Positions 1 to 11,038 are shown, numbered from the stretch's first letter. The stretch is 64,000 bases of DNA from Methylobacillus arboreus (GCF_020532725.1 NZ_JAJAVC010000007.1:1-64000), one strand, 5' to 3'. Notes: generated by a model from the sequence alone, not told the origin. Translations and numbers: made by a program.

Positions 1-123
1 GACAACGTCTCCATCACCGTTGCCCTGATTGCCCCGATCGCCATGGAAGAAGGCCTGCGCTTCGCGATTCGCGAAGGTGGCCGTACCGTGGGTGCCGGCG
101 TCGTCGCTAAGATTATTGAATAG
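1..123 (+). CDS. tuf: Elongation factor Tu, C-terminal end only
   Basis: The first 40 codons of the window, ending in TAG, encode the C-terminal beta-barrel end of EF-Tu, with the near-invariant stretches [18 protein letters not shown] and TVGAGVV. EF-Tu carries aminoacyl-tRNA to the ribosomal A site as a GTP complex. The gene is cut by the window edge. Its place directly before rpsJ is the usual str/S10 junction. A terminator-like hairpin follows the stop. Confidence 0.97.
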   Translation, partial: DNVSITVALIAPIAMEEGLRFAIREGGRTVGAGVVAKIIE

Positions 124-135
124 TTGATCCCGTCA

Positions 136-165
136 GGCCGCAGGCTTTAATGCTTGCGGCCTTTT
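136..165 (+). terminator. Rho-independent terminator after tuf
   Basis: A ten-pair stem (GGCCGCAGGC with GCTTGCGGCC, one G-U pair) with a six-base loop TTTAAT is followed by TTTT. It lies between the tuf stop and the rpsJ ribosome binding site, so it probably ends or attenuates the str operon transcript. The T run is short, so some read-through into rpsJ is likely. Confidence 0.7.
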
Positions 166-201
166 CGCTCTTTGGAAGTATCGCTCTTTAAGGAAAGTTA
201 T

Positions 202-510
202 ATGGCAGCTCAAAAAATCCGTATCCGCCTCAAGGCATTTGATTACCGTCTGATTGATCAATCTGCGCTTGAGATTGTTGAAACGGCTAAGCGTACCGGT
301 GCAGTAGTCAAGGGTCCTGTGCCTTTGCCAACGCGTATCGAGCGTTTTGATATTCTGCGTTCACCACACGTTAACAAGACTTCTCGTGATCAGTTCGAGA
401 TTCGTACCCATCAACGCCTGATGGATATTGTTGATCCTACTGACAAGACAGTGGATGCATTGATGAAGCTGGACCTGCCAGCTGGTGTTGATGTAGAAAT
501 CAAGCTGTAA
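202..510 (+). CDS. rpsJ: 30S ribosomal protein S10
   Basis: A 102-residue protein of the S10 (NusE) family, which sits in the 30S head and also joins the NusB antitermination complex. The family's extended loop is visible as [15 protein letters not shown]. The frame is open further upstream, but the ATG at 202 is preceded by AAGGAAAG and gives the family-typical start [14 protein letters not shown], so it was chosen. First gene of the S10 cluster, separated from rplC by a 97-base structured gap. Confidence 0.98.
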   Translation: MAAQKIRIRLKAFDYRLIDQSALEIVETAKRTGAVVKGPVPLPTRIERFDILRSPHVNKTSRDQFEIRTHQRLMDIVDPTDKTVDALMKLDLPAGVDVEIKL

Positions 511-511
511 C

Positions 512-540
512 TTGTTTTTTTGAAGTGGGTCGGATATAAT
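512..540 (+). promoter_or_regulatory. Possible sigma-70 promoter between rpsJ and rplC
   Basis: TTGTTT (512-517), a 17-base spacer and a perfect TATAAT (535-540) fit a sigma-70 promoter starting near base 547. The -10 box is inside a perfect inverted repeat (GGGTCGGAT, ATA, ATCCGACCC, 527-547), so the palindrome could be an operator instead of, or as well as, an RNA hairpin. Seen in sequence; promoter activity is inferred. Confidence 0.45.
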
Positions 541-586
541 CCGACCCTTTCGCGTACCGGGTCGGTCAATTGTAATCGGCCTTTTT
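527..586 (+). promoter_or_regulatory. Attenuator-like alternative hairpins before rplC
   Basis: Four pairing segments are present: 1 = GGGTCGG (527-533), 2 = CCGACCC (541-547), 3 = GGGTCGG (559-565), 4 = ATCGGCC (575-581) followed by TTTTT. Segments 1:2 form a nine-pair hairpin. Segment 3 with flanking bases (560-566) pairs with 4 to make a terminator-like hairpin. Segments 2:3 would pair instead and break the terminator. This is the layout of a transcription attenuator. Enterobacterial S10 operons are attenuated by L4, but upstream of rpsJ; function here is inferred. Confidence 0.5.
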
Positions 587-607
587 AATTATTATAAGGA
601 ATCGATC

Positions 608-1252
608 ATGAGCTTAGGGCTTATTGGTCGCAAGGTGGGCATGACCCGCATTTTTACCGAAGAAGGCGAAAGCATTCCGGTAACAGTGCTGGAAGTCGTT
701 CCTAACCGTGTGACACAGATCAAGACTGTCGCAAGCGATGGCTATACAGGCCTTCAAATTGCTTACGGCGAGCGTCGTGCCAGCCGTGTTGGCAAGGCAC
801 TGACAGGTCACTATGCCAAAGCTGGCGTATCTGCCGGCGCTGGTATCAAGGAATTCCCTGTTACTGATGATATTCTGGCTAACTACAATGTTGGTGGCCA
901 GATTACTGTTGAGCTTTTCCAGGCGGGTCAGCTGGTAGATGTTACCGGTACTTCGCTGGGTAAAGGTTTTGCAGGTGCCATCAAGCGACATAACTTTAGT
1001 TCCAATCGTGCTTCCCATGGTAACTCCAGGTCCCACAATGTGCCCGGTTCTATCGGCATGGCGCAAGATCCTGGCCGTGTTTTCCCTGGTAAGCGCATGC
1101 CTGGTCACCTGGGTGCGGCGAAGACTACCGTGCAGAATCTTGAAATTGTGCGTGTAGATGCTGAGCGCAACCTGTTGTTGATCAAGGGTGCGATTCCTGG
1201 CTCTAAAGGCGGCGATGTTGTCGTGCGCCCTAGTGTGAAGGTGAAGGCATAA
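608..1252 (+). CDS. rplC: 50S ribosomal protein L3
   Basis: A 214-residue L3, a primary 23S rRNA binder that helps shape the peptidyl transferase centre. It starts with the family-typical [15 protein letters not shown] and keeps [20 protein letters not shown], including the glutamine that PrmB modifies in relatives. AAGGA precedes the ATG. The TAA stop shares one base with the rplD start, so the two are likely translationally coupled. Confidence 0.98.
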   Translation: MSLGLIGRKVGMTRIFTEEGESIPVTVLEVVPNRVTQIKTVASDGYTGLQIAYGERRASRVGKALTGHYAKAGVSAGAGIKEFPVTDDILANYNVGGQITVELFQAGQLVDVTGTSLGKGFAGAIKRHNFSSNRASHGNSRSHNVPGSIGMAQDPGRVFPGKRMPGHLGAAKTTVQNLEIVRVDAERNLLLIKGAIPGSKGGDVVVRPSVKVKA

Positions 1253-1878
1253 TGGAAATCAAATTAATCGACAAGAATGGCAAGCCAGCAAAGGCTGGTT
1301 TGGCTGTTTCTGAGGCGACTTTTGGTCGCGAATTCAATGAGGCGCTGGTACACCAGGTTGTGGTGGCCTACCAGGCGAATGCGCGTACAGCCACTCGTGC
1401 CCAATTGGGTCGTGGCAATGTTAGCCATACCACCCACAAGCCATGGAATCAGAAGGGAACTGGCCGTGCCCGTTCCGGTATGAGCTCCAGCCCGATCTGG
1501 CGTGGAGGCGGTCGTGCCTTCCCAAATAGCCCTGACGAAAATTTCAGCCACAAGATCAACCGTAAGGTTTATCGCGCCGGTGTTCGCGCTATTCTCTCCG
1601 AGTTGGTGCGCCAAGAGCGCTTGAGTGCGGTTGAAGAATTTGCAGTGGATAGTCCTAAAACCAAGCAGTTGGTGGAAAAGATCAAGAACTTCGGTTACAC
1701 CGATGGTTTGCTGGTGTTGGTTGACAGCTTTGATGAAAATCTTTACCTGTCTGCCCGTAACCTGCCAAATGTGCTCGTGATCGAAGCGCAGTATGTTGAT
1801 CCTGTTAGTTTGGTGCGTTTCCCCAACGTGCTGGCAACCAAGGGTGCGGTTAAGAAACTTGAGGAGATCCTGGCATGA
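1252..1878 (+). CDS. rplD: 50S ribosomal protein L4
   Basis: A 208-residue L4, which lines the exit tunnel and in enterobacteria also represses its own operon. The central loop [19 protein letters not shown] is the conserved tunnel extension. It overlaps rplC by one base and rplW by four bases. If the hairpins at 527-586 are an attenuator, L4 is a natural candidate ligand, though nothing in the sequence proves it. Confidence 0.98.
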   Translation: MEIKLIDKNGKPAKAGLAVSEATFGREFNEALVHQVVVAYQANARTATRAQLGRGNVSHTTHKPWNQKGTGRARSGMSSSPIWRGGGRAFPNSPDENFSHKINRKVYRAGVRAILSELVRQERLSAVEEFAVDSPKTKQLVEKIKNFGYTDGLLVLVDSFDENLYLSARNLPNVLVIEAQYVDPVSLVRFPNVLATKGAVKKLEEILA

Positions 1879-2183
1879 GCGCATTGAGTACCCAAGAGCG
1901 TTTGCTGCAAGTGATTCTTGCGCCGCAAATTACAGAAAAGGCAACTCGCATTGCTGACAAGAACCAGCAAATCGCTTTCCGTGTGCGCACTGATGCAACC
2001 AAGCCTGAAATCAAGGCTGCAGTTGAGTTGGTGTTCAAGGTGGAAGTGGATGCGGTGACTGTTGTCAATGTTGGCGGCAAGGTGAAGCGCGCAGGCCGTA
2101 ATTTTGGCCGCCGCAAGGACTGGAAGAAGGCTTATGTGAGCCTGAAGCCAGGTCAAGAAATTAATTTCGCAGCGGGCGAATAG
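1875..2183 (+). CDS. rplW: 50S ribosomal protein L23
   Basis: A 102-residue L23, the exit-tunnel rim protein that docks trigger factor and signal recognition particle. The family pattern [11 protein letters not shown] near the N-terminus and the basic [11 protein letters not shown] near the C-terminus are present. It starts in the ATGA overlap with rplD. Confidence 0.98.
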   Translation: MSALSTQERLLQVILAPQITEKATRIADKNQQIAFRVRTDATKPEIKAAVELVFKVEVDAVTVVNVGGKVKRAGRNFGRRKDWKKAYVSLKPGQEINFAAGE

Positions 2184-2191
2184 GAGAAATC

Positions 2192-3025
<834 letters not shown>

Positions 3026-3030
3026 TCAAT

Positions 3031-3306
3031 ATGGCACGTTCAATTAAGAAAGGGCCATTTGTTGATGGCCATCTGGCTAAGAAGGTAGAAGTGGCTGCAG
3101 CTGCTCGCGATAGAAGGCCGATCAAGACTTGGTCCCGTCGTTCTACCATTCTGCCTGATTTCATTGGTTTGACCATCGCGGTTCACAACGGCAGACAGCA
3201 TGTGCCGGTGTTGATTTCTGAAAACATGGTAGGTCACAAGCTCGGCGAATTTGCGCTGACCCGTACGTTCAAGGGTCATGCTGCCGACAAGAAGGCCAAG
3301 AGGTAG
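3031..3306 (+). CDS. rpsS: 30S ribosomal protein S19
   Basis: A 91-residue S19 of the 30S head, which forms a complex with S13 near the A-site t[18 protein letters not shown] and [14 protein letters not shown] are diagnostic. It begins five bases after rplB and ends just before the rplV ribosome binding site. Confidence 0.98.
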   Translation: MARSIKKGPFVDGHLAKKVEVAAAARDRRPIKTWSRRSTILPDFIGLTIAVHNGRQHVPVLISENMVGHKLGEFALTRTFKGHAADKKAKR

Positions 3307-3316
3307 GAGAATGACG

Positions 3317-3646
3317 ATGGAAGTATCCGCAGTATTAAGAGGTGTTCATCTGTCCCCGCAAAAGGCTCGCTTGGTTGCTGACTTGGTCCGTGGCAAGAAA
3401 GTTGACAATGCACTCAATATCCTGAATTTCACGCCTAAAAAGGGTGCTGAAATCATCAAGAAGGTAGTTGAGTCCGCGATTGCCAATGCAGAGCACAATG
3501 AAGGCGCAGATATCGATGAGTTGAGGGTGACCTCAATCTATGTCGACAAGGGTCTGGTATTGAAGCGTATTCGCGCTCGTGCCAAGGGTCGCGCTGGACG
3601 GATTATCAAACCAACTTGTCACATCACTGTGACAGTCGGTAACTAA
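3317..3646 (+). CDS. rplV: 50S ribosomal protein L22
   Basis: A 109-residue L22 whose long beta-hairpin reaches into the exit tunnel. The family start region [21 protein letters not shown] and the tip region [15 protein letters not shown] are clear. Upstream in-frame starts exist; the ATG at 3317 was chosen because GGAG at 3306-3309 stands seven bases before it, whereas the ATG at 3311 is too close. Confidence 0.96.
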   Translation: MEVSAVLRGVHLSPQKARLVADLVRGKKVDNALNILNFTPKKGAEIIKKVVESAIANAEHNEGADIDELRVTSIYVDKGLVLKRIRARAKGRAGRIIKPTCHITVTVGN

Positions 3647-3656
3647 AGGAATCGTT

Positions 3657-4367
3657 ATGGGTCAGAAAATTCATCCGTTTGGTTTCCGTCTGAGCGTCCA
3701 GAAAAACTGGTCTTCTCGTTGGTATGCCAATAGCAGTAATTTCCCTGCGATGCTGAACAGCGACGTCAAGGTGCGTGAGTTCCTGAAAAAGAAACTTTCT
3801 CATGCTGCTGTGAGCAAGATCGTGATTGAGCGTCCTGCCAAGAACGCCAAAATTACCATCTACAGTGCACGTCCCGGTATCGTCATCGGCAAGAAGGGCG
3901 AAGACATCGAGTCATTGCGCTCTAATCTTCAAGGTTTGATGGGTGTACCTGTTCATTTGAACATTGAAGAAGTGCGCAAGCCTGAAATCGATGCGACACT
4001 GATTGCCGAAAGCATTGCACAACAGCTTGAAAAGCGCGTAATGTTCCGTCGTGCCATGAAGCGTGCGATGCAAAACGCCATGCGTCTGGGTGCTCAAGGC
4101 ATCAAGATCATGAGTTCCGGTCGCTTGAATGGTATCGAGATTGCACGTACTGAATGGTACCGTGAAGGCCGTGTGCCTTTGCATACCCTGCGTGCTGATA
4201 TTGATTATGGTGTGGCTGAAGCGAAAACCACCTACGGTATCATCGGTATCAAGGTGTGGGTATTCAAGGGCGAAGTGTTCGGCAACAAGCTTGAACAAGC
4301 TGCCCAGCCTGCTGAGCCAGAAAAGAGAGTAAGAAAGTCGGGGGCAAAAAATGCTGCAACCAGCTAG
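3657..4367 (+). CDS. rpsC: 30S ribosomal protein S3
   Basis: A 236-residue S3 with the type II KH domain motif VIGKKGEDI around residues 76-84; it forms part of the mRNA entry tunnel. [12 protein letters not shown] at the start is invariant in the family. A basic, alanine-rich tail of about 20 residues follows the conserved core. It overlaps rplP by 17 bases. Confidence 0.98.
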
Positions 4368-4767
4368 ACAAAAATTCCGCAAGATGCAGAAGGGCCGTAA
4401 CAAGGGCATCGCAACTACCGGCAACAAGGTAAGCTTTGGCGAGTTCGGTCTGAAAGCAATTGGTCGTGGTCGTTTGACCGCACGCCAGATTGAAGCGGCC
4501 CGTCGTGTGATGACCCGTCATATCAAGCGTGGTGGTCGAGTATGGATCCGCGTCTTCCCAGATCAGCCGATTTCTAAGAAGCCAGCTGAAGTGCGTATGG
4601 GTAATGGTAAGGGTAGTACCGAGTACTACATTGCCCAGATCCAGCCTGGAAAGATGTTGTATGAAATGGACGGTGTTAGCGAAGAGCTGGCACGTGAAGC
4701 GTTCCGTCTGGCTGCTGCCAAGCTGCCAATCGAGACTACCTTCATTACACGTCATATTGGGAGCTAG
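4351..4767 (+). CDS. rplP: 50S ribosomal protein L16
   Basis: A 138-residue L16, which sits near the A site and organises 23S rRNA. It starts [19 protein letters not shown], as in relatives, which fixes the start inside the end of rpsC. The conserved [20 protein letters not shown] loop is present. Confidence 0.98.
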
Positions 4768-4769
4768 TC

Positions 4770-4979
4770 ATGAAAGCGTCCGAATTGAGAAACAAGACTG
4801 TTGAAGAGTTGAATAATGAGTTGATCGAGTTGCGTCGTGCGCAATTCTCTCTGCGCATGCAACTTGCCACTCAACAATTAAACAAAGTTGACCAGGTAGG
4901 CAAAGTGCGCCGTGATATTGCTCGCGTTCGCTCTGTGCTTGCTGAAAAAGCCAAAGTGGCTAATTCAAGTCAAGCTTAA
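4770..4979 (+). CDS. rpmC: 50S ribosomal protein L29
   Basis: A 69-residue, mostly helical L29 at the exit-tunnel rim beside L23. [18 protein letters not shown] and the helix [10 protein letters not shown] are typical. It begins two bases after the rplP stop. Confidence 0.97.
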   Translation: MKASELRNKTVEELNNELIELRRAQFSLRMQLATQQLNKVDQVGKVRRDIARVRSVLAEKAKVANSSQA

Positions 4980-4990
4980 GCGGAGTCATT

Positions 4991-5263
4991 ATGAGCGAAA
5001 ATCAAACAGAAAAACTGGTTCGCACTTTGAGTGGCCGTGTAGTGAGCGACAAAATGGACAAGACGGTAACCGTGCTGGTCGAGCGTAAGGTGAAACACCC
5101 TTTGATCGGCAAGGTGGTACGTCGTTCCAACAAGTTCCACGCTCACGACGAAAACAATGAGTGCAAAGAAGGCGACCTGGTCGTGATCGAGGAAAGCCGC
5201 CCGCTTTCCAAGACCAAAGCCTGGCGCGTAAGCAAGATTGTAGAAAAAGCACGTATTGTGTAA
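4991..5263 (+). CDS. rpsQ: 30S ribosomal protein S17
   Basis: A 90-residue OB-fold protein S17, an early 16S rRNA binder. The core reads [16 protein letters not shown] and [20 protein letters not shown]. It closes the S10 cluster; a 160-base gap with a promoter and hairpins separates it from rplN. Confidence 0.97.
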   Translation: MSENQTEKLVRTLSGRVVSDKMDKTVTVLVERKVKHPLIGKVVRRSNKFHAHDENNECKEGDLVVIEESRPLSKTKAWRVSKIVEKARIV

Positions 5264-5281
5264 TTAATATTGCCCTTCCAC

Positions 5282-5389
5282 TTGCAATCGCCTGGGAGGG
5301 CAATATATAATGTTTGACCTTTTGGCGCCCAACAAGCTGGCGCCCCAATACTGACCGTAGTGCTGTCAGCCGTTTTTGACAAGCGGCTG
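5282..5389 (+). promoter_or_regulatory. Likely promoter and structured leader of rplN (spc) operon
   Basis: TTGCAA (5282-5287), an 18-base spacer and a perfect TATAAT (5306-5311) suggest a sigma-70 promoter. ATATTGCCCT (about 5267-5276) and AGGGCAATAT (5297-5306) form an inverted repeat that runs into the -10 box, as also seen before rplC. The leader then holds two GGCGCC palindromes (around 5324 and 5339) and a CAGCCG/CGGCTG stem (5367-5372 with 5384-5389). No ligand can be named from the sequence. Confidence 0.45.
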
Positions 5390-5425
5390 GTGTTGGTTTA
5401 ACGGATTAAGTTGGAGATTATTCTC

Positions 5426-5794
5426 ATGATTCAAATGCAGTCTCGGCTGGATGTTGCCGATAACACTGGTGCGCGTTCTGTTATGTGCATCAAGGTGTTG
5501 GGTGGTTCTAAGCGTCGTTATGCTGGTATTGGTGACATCATCAAAGTCAGCGTCAAGGATGCTGCGCCACGTGGTCGCGTCAAAAAAGGCGAGGTCTATA
5601 GCGCGGTTGTTGTTCGCACAGCCAAGGGTGTGCGCCGTCCTGACGGTTCCCTGGTCAAGTTTGATAGCAACGCTGCAGTATTGTTAAACAACAAGCTGGA
5701 ACCGATTGGTACCCGTATTTTCGGGCCGGTGACACGTGAGCTGCGTGGCGAGCGTTTCATGAAGATCGTTTCTCTGGCACCCGAAGTTCTGTAA
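5426..5794 (+). CDS. rplN: 50S ribosomal protein L14
   Basis: A 122-residue L14, which forms an intersubunit bridge with 16S rRNA. The family start [16 protein letters not shown] fixes the ATG at 5426, with GGAG about nine bases upstream; the open frame begins a few codons earlier. First gene of the spc cluster here, following the gap with its own probable promoter. Confidence 0.97.
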   Translation: MIQMQSRLDVADNTGARSVMCIKVLGGSKRRYAGIGDIIKVSVKDAAPRGRVKKGEVYSAVVVRTAKGVRRPDGSLVKFDSNAAVLLNNKLEPIGTRIFGPVTRELRGERFMKIVSLAPEVL

Positions 5795-5805
5795 GGAGTT
5801 GCTGG

Positions 5806-6123
5806 ATGAGTAAGATTCGCAAGGGTGATGAAGTCATCCTGAATACAGGTAAAGACAAGGGTAAGCGCGGCACAGTGCTGCGCGTACTGGAGTCTGGCCA
5901 GGTTCTGGTCGAGGGTATCAACATTGTGAAGAAGCATGCCAAGCCCAACCCAATGCGCGGTGTGGCTGGTGGCATCATCAGTAAGGAGATGCCTGTCGAC
6001 ATCTCTAATGTTGCTTTATTCAATCGTGCCACCCAGAAGGGTGATCGCGTTAGCTTCAAGACATTGGATGATGGTCGCAAGGTTCGCGTATTCAAGTCCA
6101 GTGGTGAAGTTGTGGACGCATAA
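5806..6123 (+). CDS. rplX: 50S ribosomal protein L24
   Basis: A 105-residue L24 with an N-terminal KOW motif ([21 protein letters not shown]); it starts large-subunit assembly. AAGGAG stands just before the ATG. It is followed nine bases later by rplE. Confidence 0.97.
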   Translation: MSKIRKGDEVILNTGKDKGKRGTVLRVLESGQVLVEGINIVKKHAKPNPMRGVAGGIISKEMPVDISNVALFNRATQKGDRVSFKTLDDGRKVRVFKSSGEVVDA

Positions 6124-6132
6124 GGGTAGATC

Positions 6133-6672
6133 ATGGCTCGTTTAAAAGATTTTTATAAGGACACCGTGGTTAAGCAGCTGGTCGAGCAGTTTGGCTACAA
6201 GTCTGTGATGGAAGTGCCTCGCATCGAGAAGATTACCGTCAATATGGGTGTTGGCGAAGCTGTTGCCGACAAGAAGGTCATGGAAAATGCCGTGGCTGAC
6301 CTGGAGAAGATTGCAGGCCAGAAGGTTGTTGTAACCAAGGCCAAGAAGTCTATTGCCGGTTTCAAGATCCGTGATGGCTATCCTGTTGGTTGCAAGGTAA
6401 CGCTGCGTCGCGAACATATGTATGAGTTCCTGGATCGTCTGATCACGGTTGCAATTCCCCGGATCCGTGACTTCCGCGGTATTTCACCTAAATCGTTTGA
6501 TGGTCGTGGTAATTACAATCTGGGTGTGCGTGAACAGATTATTTTCCCGGAAATTGAATACGACAAGATCGATGCGTTGCGCGGGATGAATATCACCATC
6601 ACTACCACTGCAAAGACTGATGAAGAGGCGCGTGCGCTCCTCTCCGCATTCAGCTTCCCTTTTAGGAACTAA
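6133..6672 (+). CDS. rplE: 50S ribosomal protein L5
   Basis: A 179-residue L5, the 5S rRNA binder of the central protuberance. [33 protein letters not shown] and [20 protein letters not shown] are family blocks. Full length, two bases before rpsN. Confidence 0.98.
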   Translation: MARLKDFYKDTVVKQLVEQFGYKSVMEVPRIEKITVNMGVGEAVADKKVMENAVADLEKIAGQKVVVTKAKKSIAGFKIRDGYPVGCKVTLRREHMYEFLDRLITVAIPRIRDFRGISPKSFDGRGNYNLGVREQIIFPEIEYDKIDALRGMNITITTTAKTDEEARALLSAFSFPFRN

Positions 6673-6674
6673 TC

Positions 6675-6980
6675 ATGGCAAAAACCTGCTTGATTGAACG
6701 CGAACAAAAGCGTCGCGATACAGTAAAGAAATATGCAGCCAAGCGTGCTGAGCTGACTGCGGTTGCAAATGATGTGAATGCATCGATTGAAGACCGTCGC
6801 GCTGCTCGCAGCAAGCTGCAAAGTCTGCCACGTAATTCCAGTCCGGTTCGCCTGCGTAATCGTTGTGCGCTGACTGGTCGCCCACGTGGTGTGTTTAGTA
6901 AATTTGGCATTGCGCGCGGTAAGCTGCGCGAGTTGATGATGCGTGGCGAAGTGCCAGGCGTCACCAAGGCTAGCTGGTAA
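6675..6980 (+). CDS. rpsN: 30S ribosomal protein S14, zinc-free form
   Basis: A 101-residue S14 of the long type, without the CxxC pairs that bind zinc in the short form. The C-terminal [20 protein letters not shown] and the end GVTKASW are diagnostic. S14 belongs to the 30S head. Confidence 0.97.
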   Translation: MAKTCLIEREQKRRDTVKKYAAKRAELTAVANDVNASIEDRRAARSKLQSLPRNSSPVRLRNRCALTGRPRGVFSKFGIARGKLRELMMRGEVPGVTKASW

Positions 6981-6994
6981 CGGAGGAATTTAGT

Positions 6995-7390
6995 ATGAGT
7001 ATGAGTGATCCGATTGCCGATATGCTGACACGCATCCGTAATGCGCAAAGCACTAATAAGGTATCTGTTTCCATGCCATCGTCCAAGGTGAAGCGCGCAA
7101 TTGCTAATGTGCTGAAGGACGAAGGCTATATTGATGATTTTGCTGTGCAGGATGTAGATGGCAAGCCGCAGCTGAATATCAGCCTGAAGTACTATGCTGG
7201 ACGTCCGGTAATTGAGAAGATCGAGCGCGTAAGCCGCCCTGGTCTGCGCATTTATCGCGGCAATCAAGATATTCCAGTGGTATTGAATGGTTTGGGCGTG
7301 ACGATTGTTTCCACGTCCAAGGGTGTAATGACTGATCGTAAAGCACGTGACGCCGGTATCGGTGGCGAAGTGCTGTGCGTAGTGGCTTAA
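6995..7390 (+). CDS. rpsH: 30S ribosomal protein S8
   Basis: A 131-residue S8, a primary binder of 16S helix 21 and, in enterobacteria, translational repressor of the spc operon. [18 protein letters not shown] and the C-terminal GGEVLCVVA are typical. CGGAGG precedes the ATG. Confidence 0.97.
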   Translation: MSMSDPIADMLTRIRNAQSTNKVSVSMPSSKVKRAIANVLKDEGYIDDFAVQDVDGKPQLNISLKYYAGRPVIEKIERVSRPGLRIYRGNQDIPVVLNGLGVTIVSTSKGVMTDRKARDAGIGGEVLCVVA

Positions 7391-7400
7391 GGAGAAAACG

Positions 7401-7934
7401 ATGTCTCGTGTAGCTAAAAATCCAGTCGCTATCCCTGCCAAGGTTGAAGTCGTTCTGAGCGCTAACAATATTGCAGTGAGTGGTCCGCTTGGAAAACTGT
7501 CGCTGCCATTGAGTGGTGATGTTGCGCTTGAGCGTGATGGCGACAATATTACATTTGCCGTTGCTCGTGAAACACAACATGCGCGTGCCATGTCTGGTAC
7601 GTTGCGTGCACTGGTATCCAATATGGTGGCTGGTGTTTCTCAGGGTTTTACTCGCAAGCTCACTCTGGTGGGTGTGGGTTACAAGGCGCAGGCGCAGGGT
7701 ACTAACCTGAACCTGGACCTGGGGTTCTCCCATCCAGTAAACCACAAGATGCCTGAAGGCGTGACCGTGCAGACACCATCTCCTACCGAGATCGTGTTGA
7801 CCGGTGCCGACAAGCAAGTGGTTGGTCAGGTTGCCGCGCAGATTCGCGCATATCGTGCTCCAGAACCTTACAAGGGTAAGGGCGTGCGCTATGCCGATGA
7901 AGTGGTAATTATCAAAGAAACCAAGAAGAAGTAA
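7401..7934 (+). CDS. rplF: 50S ribosomal protein L6
   Basis: A 177-residue L6 of two related RNA-binding domains near the GTPase centre. [17 protein letters not shown] starts the first domain, and the second ends with [26 protein letters not shown] precedes the ATG. Confidence 0.98.
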   Translation: MSRVAKNPVAIPAKVEVVLSANNIAVSGPLGKLSLPLSGDVALERDGDNITFAVARETQHARAMSGTLRALVSNMVAGVSQGFTRKLTLVGVGYKAQAQGTNLNLDLGFSHPVNHKMPEGVTVQTPSPTEIVLTGADKQVVGQVAAQIRAYRAPEPYKGKGVRYADEVVIIKETKKK

Positions 7935-7943
7935 GGTTTAGCC

Positions 7944-8297
7944 ATGAATAATGTTAATTCACGTCTGCGTCGTGCACGTAAAACTCGTGCCAAGATCGCC
8001 GAGTTGAGAGTTACACGCCTGAGTGTGCATCGTAGCAATAGCCACATCTATGCTCAGATTATTGATGCAACTGGCGACAAGGTGCTTGCCAGCGCGTCTA
8101 CGCTTGAAGCTGAAGTGCGCAAGGATATCCAGAATGGCGGCAATATTGCTGCCGCTGCGGTGATCGGTAAGCGTATTGCTGAAAAGGCCAAGGCTGCAGG
8201 AGTTACTACTGTTGCGTTTGACCGTTCCGGCTACAAGTACCATGGTCGTATCAAGGCGCTGGCTGATGCCGCCCGTGAAAACGGCTTGTCCTTCTAA
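7944..8297 (+). CDS. rplR: 50S ribosomal protein L18
   Basis: A 117-residue L18, 5S rRNA partner of L5. [21 protein letters not shown] at the start is cut short here for length; it and the C-terminal [20 protein letters not shown] match the family. Nine bases after rplF. Confidence 0.97.
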   Translation: MNNVNSRLRRARKTRAKIAELRVTRLSVHRSNSHIYAQIIDATGDKVLASASTLEAEVRKDIQNGGNIAAAAVIGKRIAEKAKAAGVTTVAFDRSGYKYHGRIKALADAARENGLSF

Positions 8298-8312
8298 AGA
8301 CTGAGGTTGATG

Positions 8313-8822
8313 ATGGCAAAAGTTGAAATTGAACAGCAGCAAACTGATGGTTTGCGCGAAAAGATGATCGGTGTCAACCGTGTCACCAAAGTGGTGAAGG
8401 GTGGCCGGATCATGAGTTTTGCCGCACTGTCCGTAGTAGGTGACGGTGATGGTGGTGTTGGTATGGGCAAGGGCAAGGCGCGTGAAGTGCCGGTTGCCGT
8501 GCAGAAAGCAATGGACGAAGCACGTCGCGGCATGATCAAGGTAAGCCTGAACAATGGCACGCTTTATCACGCAGTGACTGGTGTCCATGGTGCTGCCAAG
8601 GTGTTCATCCAGCCAGCTTCCGAAGGTACCGGTATTATTGCCGGCGGTGCAATGCGCGCCATCTTCGAAGTAATGGGTGTGACGAATGTGCTGGCCAAAT
8701 GTATCGGCTCTACCAATCCATACAACGTGGTACGTGCAACACTCAATGGCCTCCAATCCATGAATACTCCTGCTGAAGTTGCTGCCAAGCGCGGCAAGAG
8801 CGTAGAAGAAATCAGAGGTTAA
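8313..8822 (+). CDS. rpsE: 30S ribosomal protein S5
   Basis: A 169-residue S5, a fidelity protein at the mRNA entry site. The double-stranded RNA binding block [18 protein letters not shown] and the C-terminal [13 protein letters not shown] region are present. TTG and ATG codons directly upstream also fit the frame, but the ATG at 8313 has GAGG at the best distance (six bases). Confidence 0.96.
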   Translation: MAKVEIEQQQTDGLREKMIGVNRVTKVVKGGRIMSFAALSVVGDGDGGVGMGKGKAREVPVAVQKAMDEARRGMIKVSLNNGTLYHAVTGVHGAAKVFIQPASEGTGIIAGGAMRAIFEVMGVTNVLAKCIGSTNPYNVVRATLNGLQSMNTPAEVAAKRGKSVEEIRG

Positions 8823-8824
8823 TA

Positions 8825-9022
8825 ATGGCTAAGGCAAAAAAAGCAACTGAATTGATCAAGGTTACCTTGGTCAAGAGCACCATCGGTAGAATCCAGTCTC
8901 ACCGTGCAAGTGTCGCAGGTCTTGGCTTGCGTCGCCTGAACCAGACCGTTGAAGTGCAAGACACTCCAGCGAATCGTGGCATGATCAATGCGGTGAGCTA
9001 TCTGTTAAAGGTAGAAGAATAA
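8825..9022 (+). CDS. rpmD: 50S ribosomal protein L30
   Basis: A 65-residue L30, slightly longer than the usual 58-60 because of a lysine/alanine-rich start. [21 protein letters not shown] and the closing [13 protein letters not shown] match the family. The last base of its stop is the first base of rplO. Confidence 0.96.
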   Translation: MAKAKKATELIKVTLVKSTIGRIQSHRASVAGLGLRRLNQTVEVQDTPANRGMINAVSYLLKVEE

Positions 9023-9456
9023 TGAAACTGAACACTATCAAGCCTGCTGAGGGCGCGAAGCATGCCAAACGCCGTGTTGGCCGAGGTATTGGTTCTGGCC
9101 TGGGCAAGACTGCCGGCCGTGGTCACAAGGGTCAAAAGTCCCGTACAGGCGGTTTCCATAAGGTAGGTTTCGAAGGCGGTCAAATGCCTTTGCAACGTCG
9201 CTTGCCAAAGCGTGGCTTTAATTCCTTGACCAAGGCTGATACAGCGAATGTGCGTACTAGTGATCTGGTTCGCGTAGAAGCTGAAGTGATCGACTTGTTG
9301 GCACTTAAGCAAGCTAACGTGATTTCCGGTAGTGCTCGCACTGTCAAGGTATACCTGTCAGGTGATGTAGGTCGTGCAGTGACTGTACAAGGCCTGATCC
9401 TGAGCAAGGGTGCTCGTGCTGCGGTAAAAGCAGCTGGCGGCAAGATTGTAGAGTAA
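9022..9456 (+). CDS. rplO: 50S ribosomal protein L15
   Basis: A 144-residue L15, a late-assembly 23S rRNA protein. The N-terminal glycine- and basic-rich [20 protein letters not shown] block is typical. It overlaps rpmD by one base and is followed seven bases later by secY. Confidence 0.97.
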   Translation: MKLNTIKPAEGAKHAKRRVGRGIGSGLGKTAGRGHKGQKSRTGGFHKVGFEGGQMPLQRRLPKRGFNSLTKADTANVRTSDLVRVEAEVIDLLALKQANVISGSARTVKVYLSGDVGRAVTVQGLILSKGARAAVKAAGGKIVE

Positions 9457-9463
9457 TCGATTC

Positions 9464-10786
9464 GTGGCTAGCGATAGTATTTTTGGCGCAGTAGGTAAAA
9501 TGAGCGAGTTGAAAAACCGCTTACTTTTCGTACTGGGAGCTCTGATCGTTTTCCGTCTTGGCGCGCACATTCCGGTGCCGGGTATCGACCCGGATGTGCT
9601 TGCCCGTCTGTTTGAGTCGCAGAGTGGCGGTATTCTTGGCATGTTTAACATGTTCTCGGGCGGTGCCCTTGAGCGGTTTACCATTTTCGCCTTGGGTATC
9701 ATGCCGTATATTTCGGCTTCCATTATCATGCAGCTCTTGACCGTGGTTTCGCCACGCATGGAGCAGCTGAAGAAGGAAGGTGAAAGCGGTCGTCGCACAA
9801 TTACCAAGTACACGCGCTACGGCACTGTGTTCCTGGCGACTTTCCAGGCACTGGGCATTGCGATTGCGCTTGAAGGGCAGGCAGGTCTGGTGCTTGACCC
9901 AGGATTGATGTTCCGCTTTACCACGGTGATTACCCTGGTTGGCGGTACCATGTTCCTGATGTGGTTGGGTGAGCAAATTACCGAGCGCGGTATTGGCAAT
10001 GGGATTTCAATCATCATCTTTGCCGGTATTGTTGCAGGGTTGCCGCATGCGATTGGTGGGACTCTGGAGTTGGCGCGTACAGGTGCATTCTCAATTCCAT
10101 TGGTATTGTTCCTGTTTGTTGCGGCTATCTTGGTCACTGCGTTTGTCGTGTTTGTTGAACGCGGCCAGCGCAAGATCACCGTGAATTATGCCAAGCGTCA
10201 GGTGGGCCGCAAGGTATTTGGTGGACAAACCAGCCACTTGCCATTGAAGCTGAATATGGCTGGGGTGATTCCGCCGATCTTTGCCTCGAGCATTATCTTG
10301 TTCCCGGCAACGATGGCGGGTTGGTTCGGTAGCCACGAAAGTATGTCATGGCTGAAGGATATTGGTTCAACCCTGTCCCCAGGCCAGCCGCTGTATATTA
10401 TTTTCTTTGCTACGGCAATTATCTTCTTCTGTTTCTTTTACACGGCGTTGGTATTCAACCCAAAAGAAACAGCGGATAACTTGAAGAAGAGTGGTGCATT
10501 TGTTCCTGGGATTCGTCCTGGAGAGCAGACAGCGCGATATATTGATCGCATCATGGGTCGCTTGACCCTGGCAGGAGCGTTATATATCACTGCAGTATGT
10601 CTGCTTCCAGAATTTTTGATTCTGAAGTTCAATGTTCCGTTCTATTTTGGCGGTACTTCACTGTTGATTATCGTGGTTGTGACTATGGATTTCATGGCGC
10701 AAGTGCAATCTCACCTGATGTCACACCAGTATGAAGGTCTGCTGAAAAAGGCTAACTTTAAGGGTGGGGCGGGTCTCCCGCGTTAA
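9464..10786 (+). CDS. secY: Preprotein translocase subunit SecY
   Basis: A 440-residue, ten-helix membrane channel of the Sec translocon. The N-terminal plug region [12 protein letters not shown], the cytosolic loop [14 protein letters not shown] that contacts SecA and ribosome, and the end [11 protein letters not shown] are all present. It uses a GTG start. Its place between rplO and infA is standard for betaproteobacteria. Confidence 0.98.
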   Translation: MASDSIFGAVGKMSELKNRLLFVLGALIVFRLGAHIPVPGIDPDVLARLFESQSGGILGMFNMFSGGALERFTIFALGIMPYISASIIMQLLTVVSPRMEQLKKEGESGRRTITKYTRYGTVFLATFQALGIAIALEGQAGLVLDPGLMFRFTTVITLVGGTMFLMWLGEQITERGIGNGISIIIFAGIVAGLPHAIGGTLELARTGAFSIPLVLFLFVAAILVTAFVVFVERGQRKITVNYAKRQVGRKVFGGQTSHLPLKLNMAGVIPPIFASSIILFPATMAGWFGSHESMSWLKDIGSTLSPGQPLYIIFFATAIIFFCFFYTALVFNPKETADNLKKSGAFVPGIRPGEQTARYIDRIMGRLTLAGALYITAVCLLPEFLILKFNVPFYFGGTSLLIIVVVTMDFMAQVQSHLMSHQYEGLLKKANFKGGAGLPR

Positions 10787-10797
10787 TTGGCAGCAGT

Positions 10798-11016
10798 ATG
10801 GCAAAAGAAGATCGTATTGAAATGCAGGGCGAGGTTCTGGAGAACCTGCCGAATGCAACATTCAGGGTCAAACTGGAAAATGGCCATGTAGTACTGGGCT
10901 ATATTTCAGGCAAGATGCGTATGCACTATATTCGTATCCTGCCCGGTGACAAGGTCACCGTGGAAATGACTCCTTATGATTTATCGCGTGCGCGGATTAT
11001 TTTCCGCGCCAAGTAA
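10798..11016 (+). CDS. infA: Translation initiation factor IF-1
   Basis: A 72-residue OB-fold protein ([40 protein letters not shown]) that blocks the A site during initiation. Location between secY and rpmJ is the usual betaproteobacterial arrangement. Confidence 0.98.
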   Translation: MAKEDRIEMQGEVLENLPNATFRVKLENGHVVLGYISGKMRMHYIRILPGDKVTVEMTPYDLSRARIIFRAK

Positions 11017-11038
11017 GATTTTAGCGAAGAGGTGAGAG

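Noticed and set aside
6662-7621. Long minus-strand open frame of 319 codons across rpsN, rpsH and rplF
   Set aside because: It is antisense to three certain ribosomal protein genes, has no recognisable domain, and mirrors their codon pattern.
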